Positions 33,383 through 41,448 of a stretch of DNA of 64,000 nt are shown here, in pieces. Numbering within the stretch: position 1 is the first letter of the stretch; each line of letters opens with the position of its first letter. The notes under the pieces are model-generated. The model searched no databases and was not told where the DNA came from. It saw only the letters and a program-made list of their open reading frames with translations. The position numbers and the translations under genes are program-made. Location: positions 8,209,001 through 8,273,000 of the forward strand of contig NZ_JAVDYB010000001.1 of the NCBI RefSeq assembly GCF_031458235.1, read 5' to 3'. The DNA is from Catenuloplanes atrovinosus (GTDB taxonomy: Bacteria > Actinomycetota > Actinomycetes > Mycobacteriales > Micromonosporaceae).

Positions 33383-33503
33383 GGGCGGCACGTCCCTTCC
33401 GGCGTCCTCATCGCTTGCTGCGAGAGAAGAATATCGACTTCGCAACGTCCGAAGGTTACGGGAAAGCCCTTGCCGGGCCGCTGGTGGCGCCAGTAGATTG
33501 CCC

Positions 33504-33518
33504 AGGAAAGCGCTTACC
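33504..33518. promoter_or_regulatory. LacI-type operator upstream of the oxidoreductase gene
   Basis: AGGAAAGCGCTTACC centres on the palindrome AAGCGCTT (33508-33515), the classic core of LacI/GalR-family operators with a central CG. It lies 27 bases before the oxidoreductase start. A weaker relative, GGAAAGCCCTTGCC, is at 33461-33474. Confidence 0.7.
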
Positions 33519-33541
33519 CGGGGAGCCTGGAGGACCGCACC

Positions 33542-34690
33542 ATGGCGCGAAGGACGATCGGCATCGTGCTCAACGGCGTGACCGGCCGGATGGGCTATCG
33601 GCAGCACCTGGTCCGTTCGCTGCTGGCGCTCCGGGAGCAGGGCGGACTGCCGCTGGCGAACGGTGACCGGCTCTACCCGGAGCCGGTCCTGGTCGGCCGC
33701 AACGAGGCGAAGCTGCGTGAGATCGCGGAGCGGCACGGGCTCACCGACTACACCACGGACCTGGCCGCCGCGCTGGCCCGGCCGGACGTGGAGATCTACT
33801 TCGACGCGCAGGTCACGGCGCAGCGGGAGAAGGCGCTCCGGCTGGCGATCGAGGCCGGCAAGCACATCTACACGGAGAAGCCGACCGCCGAGGACCTGGC
33901 CGGCGCCGTCGACCTGGCCCGGCTGGCGGACGCGGCCGGGATCAAGCACGGCGTGGTCCAGGACAAGCTCTTCCTGCCCGGCCTGCGCAAGCTGGACCGG
34001 CTGGTCAAGGGCGGGTTCTTCGGCCGCGTCCTGTCCATCCGCGGCGAGTTCGGCTACTGGGTCTTCGAGGGCGACTGGCAGGCCGCGCAGCGTCCCTCGT
34101 GGAACTACCGGTCGCAGGACGGCGGCGGCATCGTGGTCGACATGTTCCCGCACTGGCACTACGTGCTGGAGCAGATCTTCGGCGAGGTCAAGGCCGTGAC
34201 CGCGCACGTCGCCACGCACGTGCCGACCCGCTGGGACGAGTCCGGCGCCGCCTACGACGCGACCGCGGACGACGCCGCGTACGGCATCTTCGAGCTGGCG
34301 GGCGGCGTGGTCGCGCAGATCAACTCGTCCTGGGCGGTCCGGGTCTACCGCGACGAACTGGTCGAGTTCCAGGTGGACGGCACCGAGGGCAGCGCGGTCG
34401 CCGGCCTGCGCGAATGCCGGATCCAGCACCGGGCCACCACGCCCAAGCCGGTGTGGAACCCGGACCTGCCGGCCACCGAGGACTTCCGCGCGCAGTGGCA
34501 GGCCGTGCCGGACAACGAGGAGTTCGACAACGGCTTCAAGGCGCAGTGGGAGCTGTTCCTGCGGCACGTGGCCGAGGACACGCCGTACACCTGGGACCTG
34601 TGGGCCGGTGCGCGTGGCGTGCAGCTGGCCGAGCTGGGTCTGCGATCGGCGCGCGAGGGCCGCCGCGTCGAGATCCCGGCCCTGTCGTGA
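33542..34690 (+). CDS. Gfo/Idh/MocA-family oxidoreductase
   Basis: 382 residues. N-terminal NAD(P) fold (IGIVLNGVTGRMGYRQHLVR, where GxTGRMG replaces the usual GxGxxG), the EKP motif in IYTEKPTAEDLAGA, and the C-terminal GFO domain (FGYWVFEGDWQAAQRPSWNY; VVDMFPHWHYVLEQIFG, with the His-x3-Tyr likely catalytic). It probably oxidises a sugar or inositol derivative. First gene of a two-gene operon under the LacI regulator. Confidence 0.9.
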   Translation: MARRTIGIVLNGVTGRMGYRQHLVRSLLALREQGGLPLANGDRLYPEPVLVGRNEAKLREIAERHGLTDYTTDLAAALARPDVEIYFDAQVTAQREKALRLAIEAGKHIYTEKPTAEDLAGAVDLARLADAAGIKHGVVQDKLFLPGLRKLDRLVKGGFFGRVLSIRGEFGYWVFEGDWQAAQRPSWNYRSQDGGGIVVDMFPHWHYVLEQIFGEVKAVTAHVATHVPTRWDESGAAYDATADDAAYGIFELAGGVVAQINSSWAVRVYRDELVEFQVDGTEGSAVAGLRECRIQHRATTPKPVWNPDLPATEDFRAQWQAVPDNEEFDNGFKAQWELFLRHVAEDTPYTWDLWAGARGVQLAELGLRSAREGRRVEIPALS

Positions 34691-35496
34691 GCCGCGCCCG
34701 ATTCTCGCTGAACGCGGCCACCACCAAACGCTGGCCGGTGGACGAGCTGTTGGCCGGTGCCGCCGCCGCGGGCATCGGCGGCGTGGGGCTGTGGCGGGAG
34801 GAGACGCGGGCCTACGGCGTGGAGAAGGCGGCCGCGCTCGCCCGCGACCTGGGCGTGCCGATCACCACGCTGTGCCGCGGCGGGTTCTTCCAGGAGCCCG
34901 GGTGGTACGACGAGAACCGGCGCGCGATCGACGAGGCGCACACGCTCGGCACGCCGGTGCTGGTGCTGGTCTGCGGCGGCCTGCCGGACGGTTCGCGGGA
35001 CGTGGACGGCGCCCGGCGGCACGTCGGCGACGCGATCGGTGAGCTGGTCCCGCACGCGCGCGCGGCCGGGGTGCGACTGGCGATCGAGCCGCTGCACCCG
35101 ATGTTCGCCTCCGACCGGTGCGTGGTCTCCACGCTCGGCCAGGCGCTGGACCTGGCCCGGCCGTACCCGGCGGAGTCGGTCGGCGTGTGCGTCGACACGT
35201 ACCACGTCTGGTGGGACCCGGAGGTCTGGGAGCAGATCGCCCGGGCCGGCGCGGAGCACCGGATCGCCACGTTCCAGGCCGCGGACTGGATCACGCCACT
35301 GCCCGAGGGGGTGCTGCTCGGCCGCGCGCTGCCCGGCGACGGCGTGATCGAGCTGCGCCGGTTCCGCGAGGCGGTCGACGCGGCCGGGTACACCGGCCCG
35401 GTCGAGGTGGAGGTCTTCCACGCTGACGTCTGGGCCCGCCCGGGAGCGCAGGTGCTGGCCGAGGCGCTGGACGGCTACCTCGCCCACGTCGCCTGA
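34687..35496 (+). CDS. Sugar phosphate isomerase/epimerase (AP endonuclease 2-like TIM barrel)
   Basis: 269 residues of the xylose-isomerase-like TIM barrel: SLNAATTKRWPVDELLAGAA at the start, LAIEPLHPM (metal Glu), GVCVDTYHVWWDPE (metal Asp and His) and VEVEVFHADVW at the end. The GTG start overlaps the stop of the oxidoreductase gene (GTGA), so the two are coupled. Together they probably convert a sugar or inositol-like compound; the compound cannot be named. Confidence 0.88.
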   Translation: MSRARFSLNAATTKRWPVDELLAGAAAAGIGGVGLWREETRAYGVEKAAALARDLGVPITTLCRGGFFQEPGWYDENRRAIDEAHTLGTPVLVLVCGGLPDGSRDVDGARRHVGDAIGELVPHARAAGVRLAIEPLHPMFASDRCVVSTLGQALDLARPYPAESVGVCVDTYHVWWDPEVWEQIARAGAEHRIATFQAADWITPLPEGVLLGRALPGDGVIELRRFREAVDAAGYTGPVEVEVFHADVWARPGAQVLAEALDGYLAHVA

Positions 35497-35513
35497 CCGG
35501 CCCCGGAAAGCCA

Positions 35514-35554
35514 TCGAGGGTACGGCGGGGAGAACCTCCCGGCCGTACCCTCGA
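35514..35554. terminator. Bidirectional terminator between the isomerase and thioredoxin genes
   Basis: TCGAGGGTACGG (35514-35525) pairs perfectly with CCGTACCCTCGA (35543-35554), and the inner CGGGGA and CTCCCG extend the stem. It sits between convergent stops. Confidence 0.88.
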
Positions 35555-35568
35555 ATGTCTGTGGATCG

Positions 35569-35931
35569 TCAGCTCTGCTGCGCGGCGAGCTGGGACTTGA
35601 CCTCGTCCATGTCCAGCGCCCGGACCTGCTCGATCACCGAGTCCAGCGCGGACGAGGGGAGCGCGCCCGGCTGCGAGAAGACGATCACGCCGTCGCGGAT
35701 GGCCATGATGGTCGGGATCGAGCGGATGCCGAACTTCATGGCGATCTCCTGCTCGGCCTCGGTGTCGACCTTGCCGAACGTGATGTCCGGGTTCTTCTCG
35801 GAGGCCGCCTCGTAGGTGGGGGCGAACCTCACGCACGGGCCGCACCAGCTGGCCCAGAAGTCGACGAGCACGATGCCGTCCTTGCTCGTCACGTCGTCGA
35901 AGTTCGCGTCGGTCAGCGCAACGGTCGCCAT
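35569..35931 (-). CDS. trxA: Thioredoxin
   Basis: 120 residues with the redox site WCGPC (C30, C33), preceded by VLVDFWAS, and the cis-Pro in GIRSIPTIMAI. Length is slightly longer than E. coli Trx owing to a C-terminal tail (ALDMDEVKSQLAAQQS). It reduces disulfides of cytoplasmic proteins using thioredoxin reductase, which is not encoded in this window. A 600-base gap lies upstream. Confidence 0.93.
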   Translation of the reverse strand: MATVALTDANFDDVTSKDGIVLVDFWASWCGPCVRFAPTYEAASEKNPDITFGKVDTEAEQEIAMKFGIRSIPTIMAIRDGVIVFSQPGALPSSALDSVIEQVRALDMDEVKSQLAAQQS

Positions 35932-36557
35932 GTGATGTCTCCGATCTGGCCGTGTGAGGCCTTTCCGTCTCCGGTCATCGAAACCAATCCCCGCCGTGGC
36001 GCATTCCCGGCGGGCCGCCGGGCGGGGAGTGGCGCCCGCCTCACCTGGGTAGTTACCCGTTCCGAGCGCCGGCTAGGCGGGTCCGGGCGTGCAGATTTCC
36101 TGCGTGCAATTCCCACCCGACTTCGCTCCGCAACGGCGTCGGTTGAGCGCACGGATCTTCCACCGATTACGGTGAGTATTGGGAGCGTTCCCGGGTAACC
36201 GCTCTCGCACAGGCTGTCCGACCTGCGGGAGCCGCTTGAGGTAGGGATATCCCTTGCCGTTACACTGTGTCACGCCTCACGTGACAACACGATAGGTTAC
36301 GTCTCGAATAGATAACTGTCGCCAAAACAACTAGCTTGAACTCTTCCATTGAATACGGACGGTGAGGCAAAATCTTCTCCAACAGAGCGTGGGCGGCGGG
36401 TGCCGGGGAGGGCCCCGCCGCTCATTGCGTCCGGAGAAAGTCGACGCGTGACGTCACCGCTCCATCTCCGGAACACTCCCGGCGAACCGCCGTACTCCCC
36501 GTTTGACCGAGGGCGGCACCCGTGTGGCCATATGCTGGCGCGTGGGAGGTCGTCGCC
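35932..36557. other. Long regulatory gap with lower GC, no gene seen
   Basis: No convincing gene. The stretch from about 36170 to 36380 is clearly less GC-rich than its surroundings and carries a promoter-like region (36236-36286). Near 36430-36472 there is an inverted repeat TCCGGAGA/TCTCCGGA, with TGACGTCA in its loop. It must hold the thioredoxin promoter and that of the 36558 gene; an unannotated small RNA is possible. Confidence 0.6.
36236..36286 (+). promoter_or_regulatory. Candidate promoter flanked by two palindromes
   Basis: TTGAGG (36236-36241) and TACACT (36261-36266) form -35 and -10 boxes 19 bases apart. Between them is the perfect 12-base palindrome AGGGATATCCCT (36243-36254). 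Just after, TGTCACG (36268-36274) and CGTGACA (36280-36286) form an inverted repeat placed at the expected start of transcription. This suggests a regulated promoter reading rightwards with a leader of about 280 bases. Confidence 0.5.
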
Positions 36558-37070
36558 ATGCCGAGCCCGTCCGCATCCGAACGCCGCCGGTTCGCCGCCC
36601 GGGCCCCGGCGTCGCCGATACCGGCGCCGCAGTGGGCCCTCCTGGTCCGCCTGCCCGGCCGCGTGGTGATCGCGGCCACCTCCGCGCAGCACGACTCGCC
36701 CGGCCGTACCGTCGCCGAGGGACTCGCCGGGCTCGCCGCGATCGCCGCCGGCCGCGCCTCGGACAGCGACCTGGTCCGGGCCGTGGTGGCCGCGGTGTAC
36801 GCGGAGACCGAGGACGGCGCGCCGGACGCGCAGGAGTTCACCGACCCCGGGGCCGGGCTCGCCGCGGTGCTGGCCGCCAGCCGGGAGGCGGCCCGGGTGC
36901 TGGCCGAGCACGCGGACCCGGCCGACTCCGCCGCGTACCGGCAGTGGATCCAGGCGATCGCCGCGAAGGTCTGCGCCGCGTCCCGCTCCGGCCACCTCGC
37001 CGGCCCGCGCGTCTCCGCGGACGAGCGGCGTTTCCTGACCGACCTGGGGGCCGCGCTCGGGCTGGTCTAG
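36558..37070 (+). CDS. Conserved helical protein of unknown function
   Basis: 170 residues. MPSPSASERRRFAARAPASP, then a strand pair (QWALLVRLPGRVVIAATSAQ) and mostly helices rich in Ala (GLAAVLAASREAARVLAEHA; IQAIAAKVCAASRSGHLAGP), closing DERRFLTDLGAALGLV. I do not recognise the family; it reads like a conserved actinobacterial cytoplasmic protein. GGGAGG precedes ATG 36558. It is 12 bases upstream of the SpoU methyltransferase and probably in one operon with it. Confidence 0.7.
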   Translation: MPSPSASERRRFAARAPASPIPAPQWALLVRLPGRVVIAATSAQHDSPGRTVAEGLAGLAAIAAGRASDSDLVRAVVAAVYAETEDGAPDAQEFTDPGAGLAAVLAASREAARVLAEHADPADSAAYRQWIQAIAAKVCAASRSGHLAGPRVSADERRFLTDLGAALGLV

Positions 37071-37082
37071 GGTCTGGACCCC

Positions 37083-37775
37083 GTGGAGTCCTCTTCGTCC
37101 GATCCGGCCGCCGAGCCGCAACTGGAGGTGGGCGTCGGGCCGTGGCCCGGCCCGTGGCCGGACGATCCGCGCTACGACCCGGAGCTGCTGGCCGGCGGCG
37201 ACCGGCGCAACGTGGTGGACCGCTACCGGTACTGGCGGCGCGAGGCGGTCGTCGCCGACCTCGACCGGCGCCGGCACGGGTTCCACGTCGCGATCGAGAA
37301 CTGGCAGCACGACCTGAACATCGGCACGGTGGTGCGCAACGCCAACGCGTTCCTGGCCGCGGAGGTCCACATCGTCGGCCGCCGCCGCTGGAACCGGCGC
37401 GGCGCCATGGTCACCGACCGCTACCAACACGTACGGCACCATCCCACGATCGAGGATTTCACGGCGTGGGCCCGCGCGGCGGAGCTGCCCGTGATCGGCA
37501 TCGACAACCTGCCCGGCGCGCGCCCGATGGAGTCCGAGGTGCTGCCGCGCCGCTGCGTGCTGCTGTTCGGCCAGGAGGGCCCCGGGCTGTCCGATGTCGC
37601 CCGTGACGCCTGTGACCAGGTGTTCTCCATCGCGCAGTACGGCTCGACCCGGTCGATCAACGCGGGCGTGGCGAGCGGCATCGCGATGCACGCCTGGATC
37701 CGCGCCCATGCCGTCCCGGTCGGGGACGAAAAACCCGATTCGCTTGACGCCGGGGGCGGCGGGCACGCACCGTAG
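37083..37775 (+). CDS. SpoU/TrmH-family RNA methyltransferase
   Basis: 230 residues with the three SPOUT motifs: NIGTVVRNANAF (motif 1, RNA/catalytic Arg), VLLFGQEGPGLS (motif 2) and QYGSTRSINAGVASGIAMH (motif 3), which form the SAM-binding knot. It would 2'-O-methylate a ribose in tRNA or rRNA; which base is unknown. GTG start at 37083. Its close spacing with the flanking genes suggests one transcript. Confidence 0.92.
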   Translation: MESSSSDPAAEPQLEVGVGPWPGPWPDDPRYDPELLAGGDRRNVVDRYRYWRREAVVADLDRRRHGFHVAIENWQHDLNIGTVVRNANAFLAAEVHIVGRRRWNRRGAMVTDRYQHVRHHPTIEDFTAWARAAELPVIGIDNLPGARPMESEVLPRRCVLLFGQEGPGLSDVARDACDQVFSIAQYGSTRSINAGVASGIAMHAWIRAHAVPVGDEKPDSLDAGGGGHAP

Positions 37776-37779
37776 TGCT

Positions 37780-38445
37780 GTGGGCGTGACGGTGAGTTGT
37801 CCCCGGTGCGGGGGCTCGGTCAGGCCGCCGGACCTGATGCACCCGGACTGGCGGTGTGACCCGTGCGGCCCGGTCACCCCGCTGCACGTGGCCGAGCACA
37901 TCGGCCCCGAGATAGTGGAGAGTGTGACCGCGCACACCGCGAACGGCCGCTCGCACGTGCCGCTCTGGTGCCCGTGGCCGCTGCTGCCCGGCTGGACCGT
38001 GACCGGCGTCGGCTGGGCCGGCGACGAGCGGACCGGCGTGCGGGCCACCACGCTGGCGTGCAGCGGACCGGCCCCGCTCGGCGACGGCCCGGCGGACATC
38101 GTGCTGGTCGCGGAGGAACCCGGCGTCGGCCTGGGCACCCGGCTGGCCGGCCTGCCCGGGCTGGACTGCGGTGAGCTGCTGCGTTCCGCCATGGAGGGCG
38201 CGGCCGGCGCGCACGCGAAGATCAAGGTCGGCGGGCACCCCACTCCACTGTGGGTCGTCAAGTCACCGGCCGACCGCAGCGCGTACGCCGGAGAAGCGCG
38301 TGGGATGTGGCTGTATGCGGTAGCCTGGCCCGCGAGCGCGGGTTACCTCTTCGCCGAGCATGTCGTTCTTCACGATCTGTCGGAGTGGGTGCCACCCGAG
38401 CTTGTGTACGGTGCTCCATCTCCGTACCTTCATGGACGGGCGTGA
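37780..38445 (+). CDS. DUF6758-type zinc-ribbon protein
   Basis: 221 residues. The front has two CxxC pairs, SCPRCGGSVRPP and WRCDPCGPV, which form a zinc ribbon. The rest (WCPWPLLPGWTVTGVGWAGD; DIVLVAEEPGVGLGTRLAG; GEARGMWLYAVAWPASAGYL) matches an actinobacterial family I recall as DUF6758. Function unknown. GTG 37780 is preferred among three closely spaced GTG codons. In Streptomyces a homologue also lies close to PHP-domain and MarC-type genes, as here. Confidence 0.82.
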   Translation: MGVTVSCPRCGGSVRPPDLMHPDWRCDPCGPVTPLHVAEHIGPEIVESVTAHTANGRSHVPLWCPWPLLPGWTVTGVGWAGDERTGVRATTLACSGPAPLGDGPADIVLVAEEPGVGLGTRLAGLPGLDCGELLRSAMEGAAGAHAKIKVGGHPTPLWVVKSPADRSAYAGEARGMWLYAVAWPASAGYLFAEHVVLHDLSEWVPPELVYGAPSPYLHGRA

Positions 38446-38561
38446 GCGCCTGAGTGAATGGTCCGGCGTTGGGTCATTCGTTCACAGCCAGAAGCGCAAC
38501 TGATACTCTGAGTGGGCGGCGCACAACGGTATCTGACCGCCGCGGAGGGGGATGGCCCGCA

Positions 38562-38723
38562 ATGTCGCCAAAGAAGATCCTCACCTGGCTCGGAATCGCC
38601 TTTCTGATCTTCTTCGTTGCGTTCCGGCCAAACTCGGCAGCCGACGTGTTCCAGTCTCTGGGCAGCACGATCGGCGACATCGCACAGGGCTTCAGCGAGT
38701 TCTTCACCAGCCTGGTCGCCTGA
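38562..38723 (+). CDS. Small membrane protein (53 residues)
   Basis: MSPKKILTWLGIAFLIFFVA begins the protein: a basic start, one membrane helix (about 8-21), and an amphipathic second half ending GFSEFFTSLVA. GGAGGGGG is 12 bases before ATG 38562. It lies 7 bases before the PH-domain membrane gene, a pairing that appears conserved in Actinobacteria, so it may be a subunit of a small membrane complex. Confidence 0.82.
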   Translation: MSPKKILTWLGIAFLIFFVAFRPNSAADVFQSLGSTIGDIAQGFSEFFTSLVA

Positions 38724-38730
38724 GCCGGTC

Positions 38731-39411
38731 ATGACGACGGCATCGAGGCCTCCCGGCCCCGACGATGGGTACATCGCACCCGAGTTCGAGGCCGAAGAGT
38801 TCGAGGGGCTGCGCGTCGACTCCTCCGGCATGCCGCTGGGGCCACGCCGGGTCCTCCCTCTGGAGGACGAGCCCACCACCCTGGTCGCCCGCTATCTCTT
38901 CCCGACCGAGCGCTACCGGGGCGAGTGGAAGCGGCACTGGGTTCACCTGTGGACACCGCTGCTGATCGGTGCCGCGGCCACGTTCCTGCTCGGCTACCTC
39001 TCCGGCTTCCTGGCCAGACAGGAGCAGGCGAGCGGGTTCACCACGGTCGCGGTGATCGTCTGGCTCGGCGTCATGGGCTGGGTGGCGTGGAAGGTGGCGG
39101 ACTGGTACTTCGACCGCTTCATCCTGACCAACAAGCGCGTGATGGTCGTGAACGGCATCATCACGCGCAAGGTGGCGATGATGCCGCTGGCCCGGGTCAC
39201 GGACATGAAGTACGAGCAGTCACCGGTCGGCCGGATGCTGAACTACGGCACGTTCGTGCTGGAGTCGGCCGGTCAGGACCAGGCGCTCCGCGAGGTCAAG
39301 CACCTGCCGAACCCGAACGAGCTCTACCTGCGCGTGGTCGAGGAGATGTACGAGCCGCAGGCCGTCGAGGCCCGGCTCGGCAAGAACGCGGACCCCGGCG
39401 ACGACGCCTGA
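38731..39411 (+). CDS. PH-domain membrane protein
   Basis: 226 residues. Acidic head (about 1-65), two membrane helices (LLIGAAATFLLGYLSGFLA, about 78-96; TTVAVIVWLGVMGWVAWKVA, about 107-126), then a bacterial PH domain of the YdbT/bPH2 kind (DRFILTNKRVMVVNGIITRK; MPLARVTDMKYEQSPVGRML). Function unknown; such proteins often bind lipids or act in envelope stress. It is probably translated together with the upstream 53-residue membrane protein. Confidence 0.88.
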   Translation: MTTASRPPGPDDGYIAPEFEAEEFEGLRVDSSGMPLGPRRVLPLEDEPTTLVARYLFPTERYRGEWKRHWVHLWTPLLIGAAATFLLGYLSGFLARQEQASGFTTVAVIVWLGVMGWVAWKVADWYFDRFILTNKRVMVVNGIITRKVAMMPLARVTDMKYEQSPVGRMLNYGTFVLESAGQDQALREVKHLPNPNELYLRVVEEMYEPQAVEARLGKNADPGDDA

Positions 39412-39504
39412 TCCCGCCCGGATATCAGCCGTTCGCCCATAGATATCGCTCCCCGCGTCGTGTGAGTCTGTCTGGGACGGCTTGCCACGCGGGGGAGGGT
39501 GACG

Positions 39505-40209
39505 ATGGAGGGCGACTCGGAGGCGGCGCCGGTCAGCGCCGACCGGGACCTGCGCGTGGTCGCCGACAGCGTCGACGACGAGTTCCGCGACTTCGTCTCC
39601 GCCCGCTCCGGCGCGCTGCTGCGCACGGCGTACCTGCTGGCCGGCGACTGGGCGACGGCGGAGGACCTGCTGCAGACCGCGCTGACCAAGACGTACCTGG
39701 CCTGGCGCCGGCTCGGGCGGATCGAGGCGGTCGAGCCGTACGCGCGACGCGTGCTGGTCAACACCGCCACCAGCTGGTGGCGCCGCCGCTGGCACGGTGA
39801 GCGCCCCACCGAGGTGCTGCCGGAGCGCGCGGCACCGGACGAGATCGAGGCCCAGCTGGAGCGGGACGCGCTCTGGCGGCACGTGCGGGCGCTGCCCACC
39901 CGGCAGCGGGCCGTGCTGGTGCTGCGCTTCTACGAGGACCTGTCCGAGGCGCAGACCGCCGCGATGCTGAACATCTCGCCCGGCACGGTCAAGAGCCAGA
40001 CCTTCCGCGCGCTGAACGTGTTGCGCCGGCGCCTGGTCGCGGAGGGCATCGACCCGGACTCGGGCGTGCCGGTGCCGGAGCCCGCCGCCGAGGCCGCGCC
40101 GCGCCCGGAGCCGGTGATCACCACCCGGCCGCTGCCGGCCCGCCCGGCCGCGCCCACGCCCACCGCGCTGTCCGAGGTCCGCCGGCAGCTCGCGCGGGAG
40201 AGGCGGTGA
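39505..40209 (+). CDS. SigE-family ECF RNA polymerase sigma factor
   Basis: 234 residues. Region 2 (FVSARSGALLRTAYLLAGDW, TAEDLLQTALTKTYLAWRRL) and region 4 (LPTRQRAVLVLRFYEDLSEA, ISPGTVKSQTFRALNVLRRR) are clear, and a Pro-rich tail follows. This matches the NCBI class called SigE-family sigma factor of Actinobacteria and is not the Rv1221 SigE. ATG 39505 has GGGGGAGGG just upstream. The gene overlaps the next by GTGA, so a membrane-anchored partner is co-translated. Confidence 0.92.
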   Translation: MEGDSEAAPVSADRDLRVVADSVDDEFRDFVSARSGALLRTAYLLAGDWATAEDLLQTALTKTYLAWRRLGRIEAVEPYARRVLVNTATSWWRRRWHGERPTEVLPERAAPDEIEAQLERDALWRHVRALPTRQRAVLVLRFYEDLSEAQTAAMLNISPGTVKSQTFRALNVLRRRLVAEGIDPDSGVPVPEPAAEAAPRPEPVITTRPLPARPAAPTPTALSEVRRQLARERR

Positions 40210-41426
40210 GCCCGGTGCTCGAGGACCGGCTCCGTGACCTCTTCGCGGCGACCACGCAGAGCGTGCCGTCCGCGGACGACCCCGCGGCCCGCGCCATGGC
40301 CCGGGGCCGGGCGATCCGCCGCCGGCGGCTGACGGTCGCCGCCGCGGCCGCGGCCCTGCTGGCCGGCGCGTCCGTCTACGGGCTCGGCACGCTCGGGCCG
40401 CGCGGCGGAGCGCCCACGGTCATGCTGCCGAACGGCGCGCCGGTGGAGGCGTCCAGCGCCGCGCCGCCGGCCGTGGCCGAGGCCGACCGCGGGCCGGACG
40501 GGTCCGCCACCGCGGAGCAACGCGACATCGGCGGCGAGCCCACCGGGCTGGAGCTGGACGTGCGCGTCGGTGACCAGCTGTGGACCACCGGCGGGTCGGT
40601 GGTGACGCTGGCCGGCGTGGGGAACGTCACCCGGGCGTACCGGGTGCCGATCGGCTGGGTCTACGGCGGCGAGCACGGCGTCCGGCTGCTGGTGCTGGAG
40701 GACGGCAGCACCAAGGCACTCAGCGCGCGCGGCGACGGCTGGGCGCTCGACCCGGCCGGCGAGCGGATCGCGTTCGTCGCGGACGGCCGGCTGCACGTCG
40801 GCGCCGTGACCGTGGACGGCCTGGCGGTGACCGGCGGCGCACCGATCGCGGGGGAGGTGTACCCGGCCGGCTTCGTCGGCGACAGCGTGCTGATCCGGGC
40901 CGGCGACGGGGCGTACGCGCTGCTCGATCCGGCCGCGCCGGTCGAGCCGGCGGTCAACCCGCGGGTGCTGACCGTGCTCGGCCCGCGCGCCGACGGCGCC
41001 GTCACCGCGCTGGTCCGCGAGGAGGGCGGCGACCGGGTCTGCCTGGCCCGGCTGGAGGCGGCCGCGCCGGAGCTGAGGATCGGCACGACCGGCGGGTGCG
41101 CGCTCGGGCTGACCGTGGACGGCGACTCGGGCGTGCGGCTGTCCGCCGACGGCAGCCACCTCTACCAGGCCGGCGACGACGGATTCCGGCTGATCGACGT
41201 GGACGCCGCGATCGGCGGCGCCGGCGGCACCGTGGACTGCGCGGCTGGGACCGGCACCGCGCCGGTCTGGATCTCCGCGGACGCGCTGCTGGCCGGCGCG
41301 GACGGCACGGCGGTCACCTGCCGGGTCGACGGCGTGCGCGGCACGGTGGCGCTGCCCGCCGGTGTCGGGGCGAACTGGCAGTACGTGCCGCGGCTCGGCG
41401 GGCTTCCGGGCTCGCGTACCCGGTAG
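40206..41426 (+). CDS. Membrane-anchored partner of the sigma factor, beta-propeller-like exterior
   Basis: 406 residues: cytoplasmic head of about 40 residues (EDRLRDLFAATTQSV), one membrane helix (about 43-63), and a large outer domain with repeated strand pairs (GWALDPAGERIAFVADGRLH; SGVRLSADGSHLYQAGDDGF) resembling a WD-like beta-propeller. The head has no zinc-finger HxxxCxxC motif, so it differs from classic anti-sigma factors. Its coupling to the sigma gene by GTGA suggests it senses an outside signal and controls that sigma factor. Confidence 0.75.
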   Translation: MSPVLEDRLRDLFAATTQSVPSADDPAARAMARGRAIRRRRLTVAAAAAALLAGASVYGLGTLGPRGGAPTVMLPNGAPVEASSAAPPAVAEADRGPDGSATAEQRDIGGEPTGLELDVRVGDQLWTTGGSVVTLAGVGNVTRAYRVPIGWVYGGEHGVRLLVLEDGSTKALSARGDGWALDPAGERIAFVADGRLHVGAVTVDGLAVTGGAPIAGEVYPAGFVGDSVLIRAGDGAYALLDPAAPVEPAVNPRVLTVLGPRADGAVTALVREEGGDRVCLARLEAAAPELRIGTTGGCALGLTVDGDSGVRLSADGSHLYQAGDDGFRLIDVDAAIGGAGGTVDCAAGTGTAPVWISADALLAGADGTAVTCRVDGVRGTVALPAGVGANWQYVPRLGGLPGSRTR

Positions 41427-41448
41427 ATGTCTGATGCAGACTTTGTAG

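Noticed and set aside
36297-38261. A 654-codon open frame on the minus strand
   Set aside because: Antisense to the 36558, SpoU and DUF6758 genes, which have clear families; composition is shadow-like.
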